Shown piece by piece: positions 11,493 to 22,744 of a stretch of DNA of 64,000 nucleotides (its first letter is position 1; each line of letters begins with the position of its first letter). The translations under genes were made by a program, and so were the position numbers. This stretch comes from Strongylocentrotus droebachiensis (Eukaryota; Echinodermata; Echinoidea; Camarodonta; Strongylocentrotidae), in the NCBI GenBank assembly GCA_035222895.1, contig JAVYIG010009937.1, forward strand, positions 1 to 64,000, given 5' to 3'. Under the pieces are notes generated by a model that saw nothing but the letters and a program-made list of their open reading frames with translations, made no database searches and had not been told where the DNA came from.

Positions 11493-13662
11493 CACCCATA
11501 AGAACATTTATGTTAGAAGAAACACCCCAGAAAATATTAATCAGTTTAGAGAGGCATTATTGGCGACAAACTGGAGTGATGTTCTTTTGAATCAGTGTGA
11601 TGAGAGTGCCTTCGATATTTTCATGAATAGGTTTTTATCGTTGTATGATGCTAATATTCCAGTAGTAAAGAGTAAAAACAACCGTAGAAGAACTCCACGT
11701 ATGCCGTGGGTCACCAATGCTATGCTGAAATCAATAAATAAGAAAAATGAGCTGTTTTATAAGTATAAGAAAGCAGGGACGGTAGCTCTAAAAAGGAAAT
11801 ATTCCGTTTACAGAAATACTCTGACTTCTGTGCTGCGTGCAGCCAAAAAACAATACTATTAAGCACAGTTTAAAGCAACTTACAATAATATCAAGGGCAC
11901 GTGGAAGGTGATAAGAAATGTATTTCAAAAAGCATCTAAAGTAACAAGTATAATACAAATGAATATAGATGACCAAATGGTTGAAGATAAAAATATTATA
12001 GTGGAAAAGTTTAATGAATATTTTTGTAATATTGGTCCGAATCTGAAAAAAAATATTCCTAACAGTCAAACTGATTTTCATGATTACTTAGTAGAACCTA
12101 ACATGCAAAGTTTATTTCTGGTGCCCACAAATGAAGAAGAATTGCTTGGTATTGTTAGAGCCCTCAAGAACAAGAAAAGTCCTGGGTATGATCATATTGG
12201 GAACGAACTTATTAAGCAAGTTATTGTCGGTATCCTTCAACCACTAGTTCATATTTTTAATTTGTCTATGTCAAGCGGAGTTGTACCGATAAACATGAAG
12301 ATCGCAAAAGTTGTACCAATTTTTAAAAAAGGTGACTCTCAATTACTGACAAATTATCGTCCGATTTCTTTGTTAACCTGTTTTTCAAAAATTCTGGAAA
12401 AAATTATTTATGTAAGAACTATAAAATTTTTAAACAAAACATGTGTCTTCAGTAATTATCAGTTTGGTTTTCGGGAGAAGCATACAACAACACATGCAAT
12501 CTTACACCTTATAGATAAACTTGCTTCTGCCTTAGATAGTCGCTTACACACCATTGGTACATTTTTAGACTTTTCCAAGGCCTTTGATACTGTAGACCAT
12601 GAAATTCTCTTAAGTAAATTATGTCATTATGGTGTCAGGGGAGTCGCCTTGGATTGGTTTAGAAGTTATCTAACTGATAGAAAGCAATATGTGTCCTTAA
12701 ATGGAATTGACTCTAGTCCCCAAAAAGTAACATGTGGTGTTCCCCAGGGATCCATTTTGGGACCACTTTTATTCATCTTGTATATTAATGATTTTCAACG
12801 CTCATCAAGTGTATTATCATTCATATTTTTTGCTGATGACTCAAGTGTATTTTTTTCTCATAGATGTCCACAAACATTGTTGAAAACTGTTAATGAAGAG
12901 TTTCGAAAAGTAATGATGTGGATTAATGCTAATAAGTTATCCTTGAATCTTCAGAAAACTAATTATATTCTGTTCAGTAATTCAGTTAATATTTTGCCAG
13001 GCGAAGTGGCATTCAATAATAACCCAATTGAGAGAGTAACTTCAACGAAATTTCTTGGAATATACATAGACGAGAAACTGAATTGGAAAACTCATGTGGA
13101 CAAATTAAGTAAAGTGGTGTCAAAAAATACTGGTGTTATTTATAAGTTGAGATCATGTATACCTCAAGAGGTATTGTTCATTTTGTACTCTACTCTTATT
13201 TTATCATATATTAGTTATGGTATGTTGGCATGGGGCAAATCATCCAAAACTCAAATCCACAGGCTTTTTGTTGTGCAGAAGCGGGTTATTAGAATAATTT
13301 GTAAAGCAAATTATCGTGCACATACAAATCTACTTTATTATGAAAACAGTATTCTAAAACTAGAAGATCTCTATTCAATGCAACTTGGAATGCTCATGTT
13401 TAGCATTCACTCTGGAGACCTCCCTCCTGCCCTTGCTCAAATCTTTAGAAGAAATAACCAAATTCACAGCTATAATACTAGACAGGCTTCTGCTCTCCAT
13501 TTACCATATGCAAGGACAACCTTCACTTTGAATACACTAATGTCCACTGGCCCCAGGTTCTGGAATTCACTTGATACTACCATAACAAATGCTTCAAGTA
13601 TCTCAGTTTTTAAACGTAGACTTAAGTCATATTTTCTTGACAAGTATGTCGATGACACATGA
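11493..13662 (+). pseudogene. LINE reverse transcriptase, one internal stop
   Basis: Continuation of ORF2 in the frame of 11560-13662. A TAA at 11860-11862 follows KKQYY; the frame is then open for over 580 residues. RT landmarks: SPGYDH, NYRPISLL, QFGFREKH, FLDFSKAFDTVDH (motif A), GVPQGSILGP (motif B), FFADDSSVFF (motif C, FADD), then FLGIYIDEKLNW and a C-terminal extension with SYGMLAWG and PRFWNSL. All three catalytic Asp are present. Apart from the stop and the upstream frame change the protein is well preserved, so this is a fairly young but defective copy. Confidence 0.85.
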
Positions 13663-14204
13663 ATGTGTTATCAAGCTTTATTGTTAGTGTACTGTAGCAA
13701 ATTTAACTCTACTCTTGATCTTTTTTTTCGTTAATTCTTGACTTTGACATATAACCCCCTTTATCCCTTTTCTTTTTTCTTCTTCTTTCTCATCTGTACA
13801 TACTACATATACCATATATTCCTACTTGACCTCTGCACTCAGAGAGCAATAACTCATTGATGTCTCGACTTGGTGTCGGCTTGGGTTTGTCCATATTAGA
13901 TCATATTAGATGCAACGTTGGGTAGTTGTTCTCTGAGAGTATTTTGTAAATAGTTTTATATATTCCATATTTGTTGTTGTATTCATAAATAAGTTATCTT
14001 TGTCACATCATATGAGGGGGCCTTAACTTAACAAGCTGTGCTTCAACCAAGGTCTCCTCGTCTTCCTTTGTTCTACATTGTACTGTTATGATTATACTCT
14101 ATTATATTTTGTCACATGTGTTTTCTGGAAGACAAATAAACTTGATACTTGATACTTGATACTTGATTGTCGTTGATTGCTTAGACCTATTTGATTTTAT
14201 GAAT

Positions 14205-15575
14205 AACGACCCTCAATAGCAACCCTAACTTTATATTATTAATAGCGACCCTCATTCCGTATTATGAATAGCGACCTCTACTCATATTATGAATAGCGAA
14301 CCTCATTTTGCATTATGAATAGCGTACCTCTACACGTATTATGAATGGCGACCTTCTACTCCTATTATGAATAGCGACCCTGATTCCGTATTATGAATAG
14401 TGACCCTCTACTCCTACACACAGAGAAATAAAAGGTGTTCTTGGGGAGTAAAACGAAATTGGAGAAATAGGGCGCCCCCTATATTTGAGGGATGTAATTT
14501 TACACCCTATTTTAGTCAGACGAGCTCTGATTGGTCAGTGCATATGCGCATGCGCTACAGCAATGGCGCATCGTGTCGATATAGGTATTGCCAAATGAAG
14601 GAAAATTAGCATAATTTACATATTTTAGTCATGTTAGGGGAATTATCATGTTTTATTTGGGCATATTATTTGTGTGAAAGTTATCCGATCAAGAATAAGG
14701 TGTTGTACCGAAGGTTATATTTAATAATTTACTGAAATTAGCAGAAGTGTTGTTTTACTAACTAGTACATAATTGTCTTCTTATACGTGTAAGTAAAGGG
14801 AAGATATTCGGTATTAAAGACAGGATTGTGTATAATTATAGGTAATTCCATTTTATTTGAACCGATACGTCCAGCTAGTTCTTACAGTCTGCACTTATGT
14901 TGAGTTCACACTAACTGTTGTTTAGGTAAGCATTAAAGCCTTTCGACATAAAACTCGATATACTGGTCTGATTTCTTTAGAGCAGTGAAACGTAAACAAA
15001 AGGGTGAGAATCAGTGACTGTTAGGTGATTACGAAGCATGGATGATTGATTGCTCGAGGGATGATCAATTGGTTGATGCTGTACATAAGAAGGGTGTAGA
15101 TTTACTCCCCACAGGGTGTAGAATCGATCATAAAGGGTATAAAATATAAAATTCAACCCCACGGAACCAAAAGGTGTTAATTAAGCACCATAGGGTGAAA
15201 TTTCACTCCTTAAAGGGAGTACAATCATAACCTTGGGGTGCAAATTTACACCCTCTTATTAAAAAAAATGTACTCCCTACATTGGGGAGTAAATTTACTC
15301 CCTGAGGGGTGTCACTTAAGCGACAAGCAGTTACTCCCTATAGGGAGTCAATTTACACCTATTTTTCTCTGTGTGTATTATGAATAGAGACCCTCATTTC
15401 GTATAATGAATAGCGGTCCTTGTGAGAAGTGACCCCTAATGTAAATTATGAATAGCGGTCCTTATGAATAATGGTCCTTATATCTTTATGAATAGTGACC
15501 CCCTTATCTTATCATGAATAGCGGTCCTACAGGTATGGGGAGTTCCACGTTATGAATACCGGTCCTTAAGATATG
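14205..15575 (-). repeat. Right arm of the foldback tandem array, split by a MITE
   Basis: Units of the type TTATGAATAGCGACCCTC, the reverse complement of the array at 9552-10195, occupy 14205-14416 and 15376-15575. The gap is the TA-flanked element at 14417-15375. The final units grade into AATAGCGGTCCTTATG, matching the outermost units of the left arm. Confidence 0.85.
14417..15375. mobile_element. 959-bp TIR element with TA target duplication
   Basis: Ends are CACACAGAGAAA on the left and its inverse on the right, extending about 21 bp inwards to AGGTGT. The flanking dinucleotide is TA on both sides, and removing the element restores a normal array unit (CTCCTATTATGAATAG). This fits a Tc1/mariner-type non-autonomous element. 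The interior has many short GGGTGTAAATTTACACCC-like inverted motifs near both ends. No transposase frame is present. Confidence 0.85.
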
Positions 15576-15825
15576 GTCACAATCCCCCAAAAGAAGCCTG
15601 CTCAGCGGCCGCCTCCGAGATTTTTTAGCCAATTTTGCACGGTCACCGAGCGGCGGCCGCCCGGACACCGCTTGTTCTTAGGGCATCGCTCGGTCGCCGC
15701 TGAAGTTTAAGCGCGGAGTTAAAATTCGGCGGCGCCTGCTCACTTTTCACTCGCAGTCGAGCAATTTAGGTCAAATTTTCAATCATTTATTGCATTTTAC
15801 CCCAGTCCCCAACATAAAAAAATCC
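15576..15825. other. GC-rich non-coding block
   Basis: Contains several GCGGCCGC-type clusters (about 15608-15665) and CGGTCGCCGCTG motifs, in sharp contrast with the AT-rich surroundings. No open frame of note. Origin not recognised; probably part of a repeat. Confidence 0.4.
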
Positions 15826-16032
15826 TCTGGACAGCCAGCATTATGGCTCAAGGCATGGGCACACATTTTCTGAGTTTTTATTTTATTTATGGAAACTGCC
15901 CCCTACCCTAGCCCCCGATGCGTACAGTCATGGTTCAGTGACAGAGCAATGGCCGCGTAACTGTGAGGCTGGAATGAACATATACGTCATATCACTACTT
16001 CTATTTCTAGGAATGTTGGTTTATTATATAAA

Positions 16033-16542
16033 ATGAAGAAATTAATCCCATGTTATACACTTGTTATGCTTTATAATTCATTGATATTGCCGTACATAAC
16101 ATATTGCAATTTAGTATGGGCCACAAGCGCCAAAACCAAAATCAACTCTATTTATTTATTGCAAAAGAAAGCCCTTCGTATATGTACTGGTTCACCATAT
16201 TTGTCTCACACAAGTCCAATATTTTACAAACTGAAAACCCTAACAGTATTCGACATAAATTCGCTACAAAGTTTACTGATCATGTTTAAGTATTTAAATA
16301 ATATGCTCCCTCTTTCATTTCAAAACTTTTTCACTATGAATAAAGCTATTCACTCTTACCCTACCCGTAATGACTCAAATTTTCATCTAGTAAACCCGAA
16401 ATTACTTATTGCCCATAGATCCATAAGACACCACGGTCCCGACCTATGGAACTCTCTCCCAGAATCTATTAAATCATGTTGCTCCCTCTACTCATTTAAG
16501 GCCAAAGTTAAAACGATGTTATTATCAGAATACTCAAGGTAG
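16033..16542 (+). pseudogene. LINE ORF2 C-terminal fragment
   Basis: About 169 residues of the CR1/L2 C-terminal extension, with LYNSLILPYITYCNLVWA, QKKALRICTG, HSYPTRN and GPDLWNSLPESIK, motifs shared with the longer LINE at 13180-13600. The RT core is absent, so it cannot be functional. It is uninterrupted, which suggests fairly recent insertion. Confidence 0.75.
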
Positions 16543-16604
16543 AATTTCTGTGTCAACTCTTCATTCTTTATCAAGTCACCTCTTCTTTCATTCATTTGAA
16601 TCAT

Positions 16605-16692
16605 TATCACCATCGTCATCATCATCATCATTATCATCATCATCATCATCATCATCTTCATCATCATCATCATCCTCATCTGCATCACCATC
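16605..16692 (+). repeat. (TCA)n microsatellite
   Basis: Trinucleotide run in the 3' part of the LINE fragment. Ser-rich, His-rich and Met-rich reading frames across it are repeat products. Confidence 0.9.
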
Positions 16693-16990
16693 ATCGAAAT
16701 TTGTATTTTCAATTACCTATCCGTTTCTGCTTAATAAATGTGTTAATTTATTTCATGACTTTTGTCTGGGGCTGTCGTAATATCAAGCAATCTGCTTACA
16801 ATGACAGTCCTTCTTCCGCAAATAATTTTATAAGGTTTTATCATGTTTGAGGAAATTAGTATTTATGACAGTTTATCATTTCGTTTTTGAAAATAACAAT
16901 TTATATATATGTATTTGCTTATTTATGATTCATTGTCAGAAAAATACTTATCGTACTTCATATTATTATTGTTATCGAAAAACTGTATAT

Positions 16991-17420
16991 GGGGCCTGTC
17001 ACCACGAAATGAGTCCAGTTGGTCAAAAAATTTATTCCTGTTTTTAAGTATTATATGAATCTACATTAAGTAAGCTTTAAATTAAGGGGTCACACATTAA
17101 AATTGATAAATTATATCCAGAAATATGAACAAAAACCTAATTGGACTTTATAAACAATGGGATTACCCAGTTTTGAGATAATTAGGTGTAAAGTTAATGA
17201 TGCGTAACATAGCCTATATTATTTGCCAAAAAATGTTAGAAGGAGATATTTTCGTGACCTAAGCTCTGGGGACATAAACTACAAGACATTAATAAGTCGA
17301 TTTTTGGAAAAATCTTAAATGTGGTAGGTGGGTCAATTTTCAGTACATACACACTATACATCGCTATTACTACGATTGAGCCTAATGCGACACTGGACTC
17401 ATTTCGTGGTGACTGGCCCC
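16991..17420. mobile_element. 430-bp MITE with ~29-bp terminal inverted repeats
   Basis: Left end GGGGCCTGTCACCACGAAAT and right end its inverse with one mismatch, continuing to ...GAGTCCAGT. ATAT flanks both sides, consistent with a short AT target duplication. It lies in the 3' part of the LINE fragment. No coding capacity. Confidence 0.8.
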
Positions 17421-17742
17421 ATATGTTTACATGAATGCAGAAGAAAATCAAATCAAATCAAATCAAATCAAAACCGTGTCGATGTGCTATATTAGTGCCC
17501 TTTTGTGGGGCATTAATCCTCATTACTGTCATTTATGACTTAAGGGCGTAGGTCCCTTAGTTGATAAGCATAGTAGCATACACATGCTTTAGCAGTCACG
17601 CAAAACACACATTGTCAAATTATAATTCAATAAAATCTGAGAATGTATACTATTATCTAGATCAATTATTTTTAAATTATTTTTAAAATAATTCCATAAA
17701 TTGAGGTAAAACAAAAATATTCCAACTATATGAGCGACAGTG

Positions 17743-18335
17743 TACAACACTAGTCTTCGCGGGGGGGGGGGGGTCGCACTCAGAGCGAAATTTTCCGCGT
17801 AGCATCCAGACCTACGACGGTATTCAGCTGTATTAACGTCGGAAGTCTAGCTCGTACTGGGTGGCGAGTTCATTTAAATACCCCGTAGTCAGCACTTGCG
17901 TCGCCGTGCGAAAAGTCCCTAGCGCTATAAAAAGTACGCATGCTCCCTCCCTTTGAAAGGACCCCTTTCTCCGTTGTGTAAAGTCGATATGGGCCCGAAT
18001 TTTGTTGCGTGAAAACCTTTCCCAGAGATTTTGGGAACACAAATGCGGTATCTCCGACTCCGGGAAGAGTGGCCGGGATGTGATCAATGTATCGCCCTTT
18101 TAGTTCTCGAAACCCCTACCCAGTTATAAAGGCCATTTGGGGGGATTTTTCTCATAGTAAAGCCCATTTTTTGCAATTTTGAAAAAACGGACCCATGTTT
18201 AGGGGTATTTTTGTTAAAAAAAGGACGCATATTATTTTAGGGATTTTTTTGAGAAAAAGTGACACATTAGAACGGCACATCCCCGTATCTCTTAATATGT
18301 GAGTACCCCCACCCCCGGGACATTTTCAATAGTTC
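17743..18335. other. Unassigned sequence up to the lectin breakpoint
   Basis: Contains a poly-G run (17760-17773) and a moderately GC-rich stretch to about 18120, then GGGGATTTTT-like repeats to 18260. An 84-codon open frame on the minus strand (17833-18087) shows no recognisable motif and I do not call it. Similarity to the lectin exon begins abruptly at about 18336. Confidence 0.4.
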
Positions 18336-18652
18336 AAGAGAGTCGCCTACTCTTTGAAGCTTACCACTATCTACTTGTGTACCGTCTTCACACTCGTAGG
18401 TTCCCTGTACGGCCTGGTCCGTACAACCAACCCATATAAAGTAGCCGCTAGTAGTAGCAAGGTGTGGTGATGTGTACGTATTACCGACTACTCCCATCTC
18501 ATCGTGGTTGTTGAAAACGACAAGTTTTCCACTAATAGCGGCACAAGATGATGAAGCCTCTGAATATGACATCGTGTCTTGCCCGGATGAACTTTGAGTA
18601 AACTTGTAACATCCGGGTCCTACACTGTCCCATCCAGTGGGACATGCCGCTT
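18336..18652 (-). pseudogene. Lectin copy 1, exon 2 (N-terminal CTLD half), 3' end lost
   Basis: Begins at a phase 1 acceptor (ACACAG before AAGCGG) and encodes ACPTGWDS, GCYKF, SSCAAISGKLVVF, FIWVGC and CEDGTQVDSGK, the first half of a C-type lectin fold (WVG replaces the usual WIG). Identity with copy 2 (61099-61437) stops inside the codons for VGDSL. The last roughly 23 nt and the GGTAAA donor present in copy 2 are missing, and unrelated sequence follows. Without that donor the exon cannot join exon 3 normally. A cryptic GGTACT lies nearby in the new sequence, but I have no support for its use. Probably a pseudogene exon. Confidence 0.8.
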
Positions 18653-19079
18653 CTGTGTCGAAAAACAAACAAACAAGTAATCTGTATTGAGAAGAGTGAC
18701 AGAGTATTTTTTGTGAATTTCGTTGTCATATTACGGTCTGATTAAATTTGTTAAAGGGATTGGGTATCTTTAGCTCAGATTCTAAACAAAATCCTGGATT
18801 TAGCTCATAATGCAATCATCATTATAAACCTTTAGGTCAGTCAGGAATCACATGACGTTTACAAACCGATCGCCCGTCTGATTATCAAGATATTTATGAT
18901 CGGAATTTTAAATGTCAAAAATCGTTTCCCCAACGGTTTTTATAACACTACAGTGTATTGGGGAAAATTAATATGGTAGAACCGGTCACTCAAATATTTT
19001 TTCTTTTTAAGGCATTTCATGATCATTTTGAAGCGCAATGTTTTTAGGGATTTAATATTACACCATTGTAACGGGTGAA

Positions 19080-19372
19080 GTCCTCTACCCGTCTCCCAAG
19101 GTCCTTAGTTCACTCAGCAGACGACAAGGTTATACAAAGTGGTTCGATTTGAATGAATGTGGTGGTGGTTACTTTACCTGACTGCTAAGAAAGCATAAAT
19201 GCTTGTAAGTAAGCAACCAGGAGGCCGACGGCCTTAGGTCCTCCCCCAGGGACCTGGTAATGAGGAATAATGCCTTATCAAAGGGCACTAGCGTATCGAC
19301 TTGGTTTCGAACCCGGGTCACCGGATCAAGAGACCTATGCTCTACCAACTGAGCTATCGCGCCTCCTCAGGG
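19080..19372 (-). mobile_element. tRNA-derived SINE
   Basis: Read on the minus strand it begins GGAGGCGCGATAGCTCAG with an A box (TAGCTCAGTTGGTAGAGC) and a B box (GGTTCGAAACC) about 33 nt later, a good tRNA head for Pol III. The body continues with GTCGATACGCTAGTGCCC and CTTAGCAGTCAGG, diverged relatives of the body at 17466-17610 and 43590-43700. This ties those repeats to a tRNA-derived SINE family. Confidence 0.8.
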
Positions 19373-19424
19373 ACTGATCTTATTCAATCGTCATATCGAG
19401 CTTCGTTCTCAAACTCCAAAACTC

Positions 19425-19640
19425 AACTAACTACCCCCTGGGACAACTACCCCTGGGCAACTATCCCCCCAATAAACTACCCTCGGACAACTACCCCCTA
19501 GGACAGCTAACCCCCGGACAACTACCCCCGGGTAACTGCCACCCGGACAACTACCACCCGGACAACTATCACCCGGACAACTATTCTATGGGGTAGTTGT
19601 CCTAGGGGGTAGTTTACTGGAGGTATTTGCCCGGGGGAAG
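19425..19640. repeat. ~14-bp GGACAACTACCCCC minisatellite with inverted end
   Basis: About twelve imperfect units of GGACAACTACCCCC (about 19437-19585) are followed by the same motif inverted (GGGGTAGTTGTCC, about 19590-19640), so the whole can fold back. No equivalent is seen in copy 2 at the matching place. Confidence 0.85.
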
Positions 19641-20008
19641 TTGTCCGGATACGATGGCAGAATGTTGCCCTCTGATTTAATACATTAGTCTACGAGGAAA
19701 ACCCGGAAGAGGGCAATATGGCAGATATTGCCCGCTCTGGTTTCGTATTCGGAGTAGCATGCAAAATACGACTTTTTATTTTACAGCTAAAATGCCTTGT
19801 ATGGGTAACAATCAAACATATTTCACGTACCGGTATTCCTTAATAATGTCTCGTCAAACAAAATGTTAATGTATCATATATAGATGACGTTCCCTTTTCT
19901 ATAAAAACAAAAGACAAGATTCTCTTATCGTGCTCATAGCAGCCAATTTTGTTTCATGTTTTGTATCTTGAAGCTACCTTATTGTCCATTTTACATGGTA
20001 CGACGGAT

Positions 20009-20142
20009 GGGCAGCGTTTAACGAAATCGTCGTAAGAACAAGTTTACCGATATCCCATTGAAACGAGTGTTAAAATTATTACATGTATTTCAATAGGATG
20101 TGGTGAACTTGTACATATACGGTTTCATGAAACGCTGCCATG
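20009..20142. mobile_element. Short hairpin element (copy 1)
   Basis: Inverted arms: GGCAGCGTTT pairs with AAACGCTGCC at the ends, and TTTACCGATATCCCATTGAA pairs with an inverse copy around 20080-20110. The related copy at about 62110-62215 keeps the inner stem, so the element predates the duplication. Non-coding. Confidence 0.7.
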
Positions 20143-21087
20143 GTCTCCCTGACACTCATCAGTAGTGTTCACGTTTATAGGCCCACCCGAGATTAAAGAG
20201 AAGGTTCATTGATTTAAAAAACTAACTTTAATGTCATTATTGCAAATGTGACACTTTGATTGGCCAAGGTTATCAGAAGCCAATGCTTGGAAACATTCGA
20301 AGTAATGGTTATTAACAATTACAAAACCCTTAGATACAGCCCCGACATAGCACCTGAAAAGCTCTCCGGTCGCTGCTGAGATATGACGTCACATGTTGAA
20401 CATGATGTGCACAAGCAGACGATGTCCCATGACATCTCACACAATTTCAGTGCCTGTTTTGTCATCTTTTCTTCAGTTATTTCTCTTACTTCAATACCCT
20501 CAGGCGAAATGTTTAATCTGTTGCCTCACTCTAAATCCCGTGCATGGTATTATTTTGATGAAAAATGCAAGGATAAAAAAAAAAAGGAATCCGTCGCTTG
20601 TAAACAAAATAAGACGACATTGAATTTTCAGCTGCATACACCGCGGCATGTTCGGCGTTTCAAGAGGGAACAAGTGACGTTCATGCTATCATTCCGGAGG
20701 TTTTTTAATTTGAAAGTGTGATTTCTTTGATTGTTCATTAACCCCTATCCTGTGTATTTACAAACAAAAGAATTTAGTTATCAGAATGGGGGTCATATCC
20801 CTTTTTGAATGGTGTAAAATTCCATCACATTTATATACACTAAGCTCATTATAATTTGAGAAATAAAAGCATTGTAATTATGTTCATTCTTTATGGGATA
20901 TCGTCTGCTTGGGCAGGGTTGGTTCATACTGTGACGGCATTAAAACATCGTTATTTTTTCGGCGAATCTCTCGCACATCCTAGATGCTATGGAGGTTGTT
21001 TTATTTGTATTTTTATAAAACACCCGATATGTAGTTGACCTAAAACTTGCATGATGGCCATCTGTTAGCTTACCAGATTCTAGTATA
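20143..21087. other. Non-coding stretch without an obvious gene
   Basis: Not present in copy 2. An open frame at 20383-20721 has no recognisable motif or splice context and is not called. Confidence 0.4.
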
Positions 21088-22191
21088 GGATTTCTAGGCA
21101 AAATTCGCGAGTTTGTCATTCAAATTCATTTACTTTGAATTTAAGTTAGCGCAGATCGGCTTTGCCATGCCAATTATCATTCAATTTTCCCGTTTTGGTA
21201 TTTAATTTAGGATTTGGGTCGAAGGGTTTCATAGATCTGTCATTTAATTTAGAAACTGCTCAACTAGCATTCAAATTAATCGTCACTTGTCGAGGCGTCA
21301 TTTTTATCATTCAAATTAACACCTGTCATTCGTATTTGAATTATGTTTATTCAAGTTAGGAATGTTAGGGGGAAGAAATGCAACACACGTCTACAGTTTA
21401 AAAATATGCAATTAAATGCATGATTTGTCATTAGGGTCGTTTCTGTTATTCCATTTAATAATTTTGAGGACAATGCATATTGGTGTAGTCAGACATTAGG
21501 TAAAGAAGGGGCGAAATCAAGGGATATGGCATTTCTGCACGGACATGTTCATATACCCCGGACAAGTGGGGGTACAAAAATACCTACCCCAGTGTACCCT
21601 TCCTCCATAATGAAATTGTGATAAATTTATGATGAAACACAAGACAAACAACTTCCTTACATGAAAATTTACAAAAATATTGAGACCATCAAGTCCGTAG
21701 ATGTAAGTCTTTTTTTTTTCTTCTTAACAATCAAACTTAAAGAATGATGAATATCAGATAAATCTAAAAGTATATAAAGTGTATAAATGCATGAAAATAA
21801 GATATGATGAATTACACAAGGAAAAAAACAATCTTGAGAGAAAAAGAATGAGCTTTAAAAAGTGTGTAATAAACGAGAAATTAATATTGACCATTAATTT
21901 AAGTGCACAAAGTGCTAATTTGAATGCTACAAATGAATTCGAACGCTAAAAGTACACCTTCGCGATGTCAGAAATCGTGTTGCGCCAAATCGAATGACCA
22001 AATAGCGAAAGAAGCACATTATTCATTAATTTGAATGAAACATACATAGATTCTAACAAAAGCTTCATAGATTTGAAAACTAGAAAAAGGAATATAAACC
22101 CAAGATATATCTGACAGCACTAAAACCGTCGAATTTGAACGCAAGACAAATTAATTTAAATGACAAACTCGCGAATTTGGCCGGAAAATCC
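21088..22191. mobile_element. 1.1-kb TIR element
   Basis: Left end GGATTTCTAGGCAAAATTCG and right end the inverse of GGATTTTCCGGCCAAATTCG, both continuing CGAGTTTGTCATT; TATA lies at both flanks. The inner side of each end holds several degenerate TCATTCAAATT motifs in opposite orientation. No transposase frame. Absent from copy 2. Confidence 0.75.
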
Positions 22192-22242
22192 TATAATACG
22201 CTATTTGCCATATTTGTGATTTTCTATGAACCCGCACTTTAA

Positions 22243-22744
22243 AGGTATTACAAAGTTTTGGTATGGGGTCATGAATTCGGTTCAAATTAAAATATTGGAA
22301 GCATATGCGTTCCTACAATATTCATTGATCGTTGTCGCGGTTGAAATCGAGTCTGAAGTTATGAAATTATAAATAATAAACTCTTTATGTTGTATAGCTC
22401 CCTCTCAAGGTCGAGATATTAATTTAGCTATGAAACTATGTTTCTTGACTAAAATCGACCGATTAGCTATTCCCGTTTGGAAATTATATATCACAACTAC
22501 ATATTCTGAGATTTTCATGGTCGTAGCTACCATTGTACGGCCATAGGCGCTATTTGAAATTTATCGAAATTTACCGGGAGCACCGGTAAATTTTTATATT
22601 AAATTTTTCTCGAAAACAGAAGTGTTTTAGGGGCTAATTTTTTTAGTGCTTATAATACACCCACAGGGGCATCCAAATATATCAAAATTGTAAAGATTCT
22701 CAATCCACCAAATTTTCAAAATTTCCCAAAACTTTGTATTACCT
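22243..22744. mobile_element. 502-bp MITE with TTAA target duplication
   Basis: Ends AGGTATTACAAAGTTTTGG and its inverse (CCAAAACTTTGTATTACCT, one inserted base aside), flanked by TTAA at 22239-22242 and 22745-22748. TTAA duplication is typical of piggyBac- and Kolobok-type elements. Non-coding. Copy 2 lacks it. Confidence 0.8.

Larger units (their letters stand above)
10700..14165 (+). mobile_element. CR1/L2-group LINE, nearly full ORF2, (CTTGATA)n tail
   Basis: Non-LTR retrotransposon with endonuclease and reverse transcriptase in order, a 3' untranslated part (13663-14130) and a 3' tail of CTTGATA repeats ending near 14165. It lies inside the foldback arms. The 5' boundary is uncertain: similarity can be followed to about 10700, and no ORF1 is visible, so it is probably 5' truncated. 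One frame change (about 11480) and one in-frame stop (11860-11862) interrupt ORF2. Family assignment rests on RT motif style and the C-terminal extension. Confidence 0.85.
15974..17465 (+). mobile_element. 5'-truncated CR1/L2-like LINE fragment with (ATCAA)n tail
   Basis: Starts within the post-RT region and encodes SISRNVGLLYKMKKLIP, then a frame to 16542. The 3' untranslated part includes a TCATCA microsatellite (about 16605-16692), is interrupted by a MITE at 16991-17420 and ends in five ATCAA repeats (about 17440-17465). This is a classic dead-on-arrival LINE insertion. Confidence 0.75.
15826..17742 (+). mobile_element. tRNA-like repeat element split by a LINE insertion
   Basis: The left part (about 15840-15973) and right part (about 17466-17742) are adjacent in the uninterrupted relative at 43490-43862. 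The left part holds CATGGTTCAGTGACAGAGC, similar to a tRNA D arm (A box). The right part begins AACCGTGTCGATGTGC and ends TATATGAGCGACAGTG. The break lies after GTAACTGTGAGGC. The central LINE carries its own MITE, giving three nested levels. Confidence 0.7.

Noticed and set aside
17833-18087. 84-codon minus-strand frame next to the lectin breakpoint
   Set aside because: No recognisable motif, signal or paralogous copy; it lies in sequence absent from copy 2.
19310-19372. Possible functional tRNA gene on the minus strand
   Set aside because: A and B boxes are good, but the sequence runs into a shared SINE body and I could not form a convincing acceptor stem or anticodon arm.
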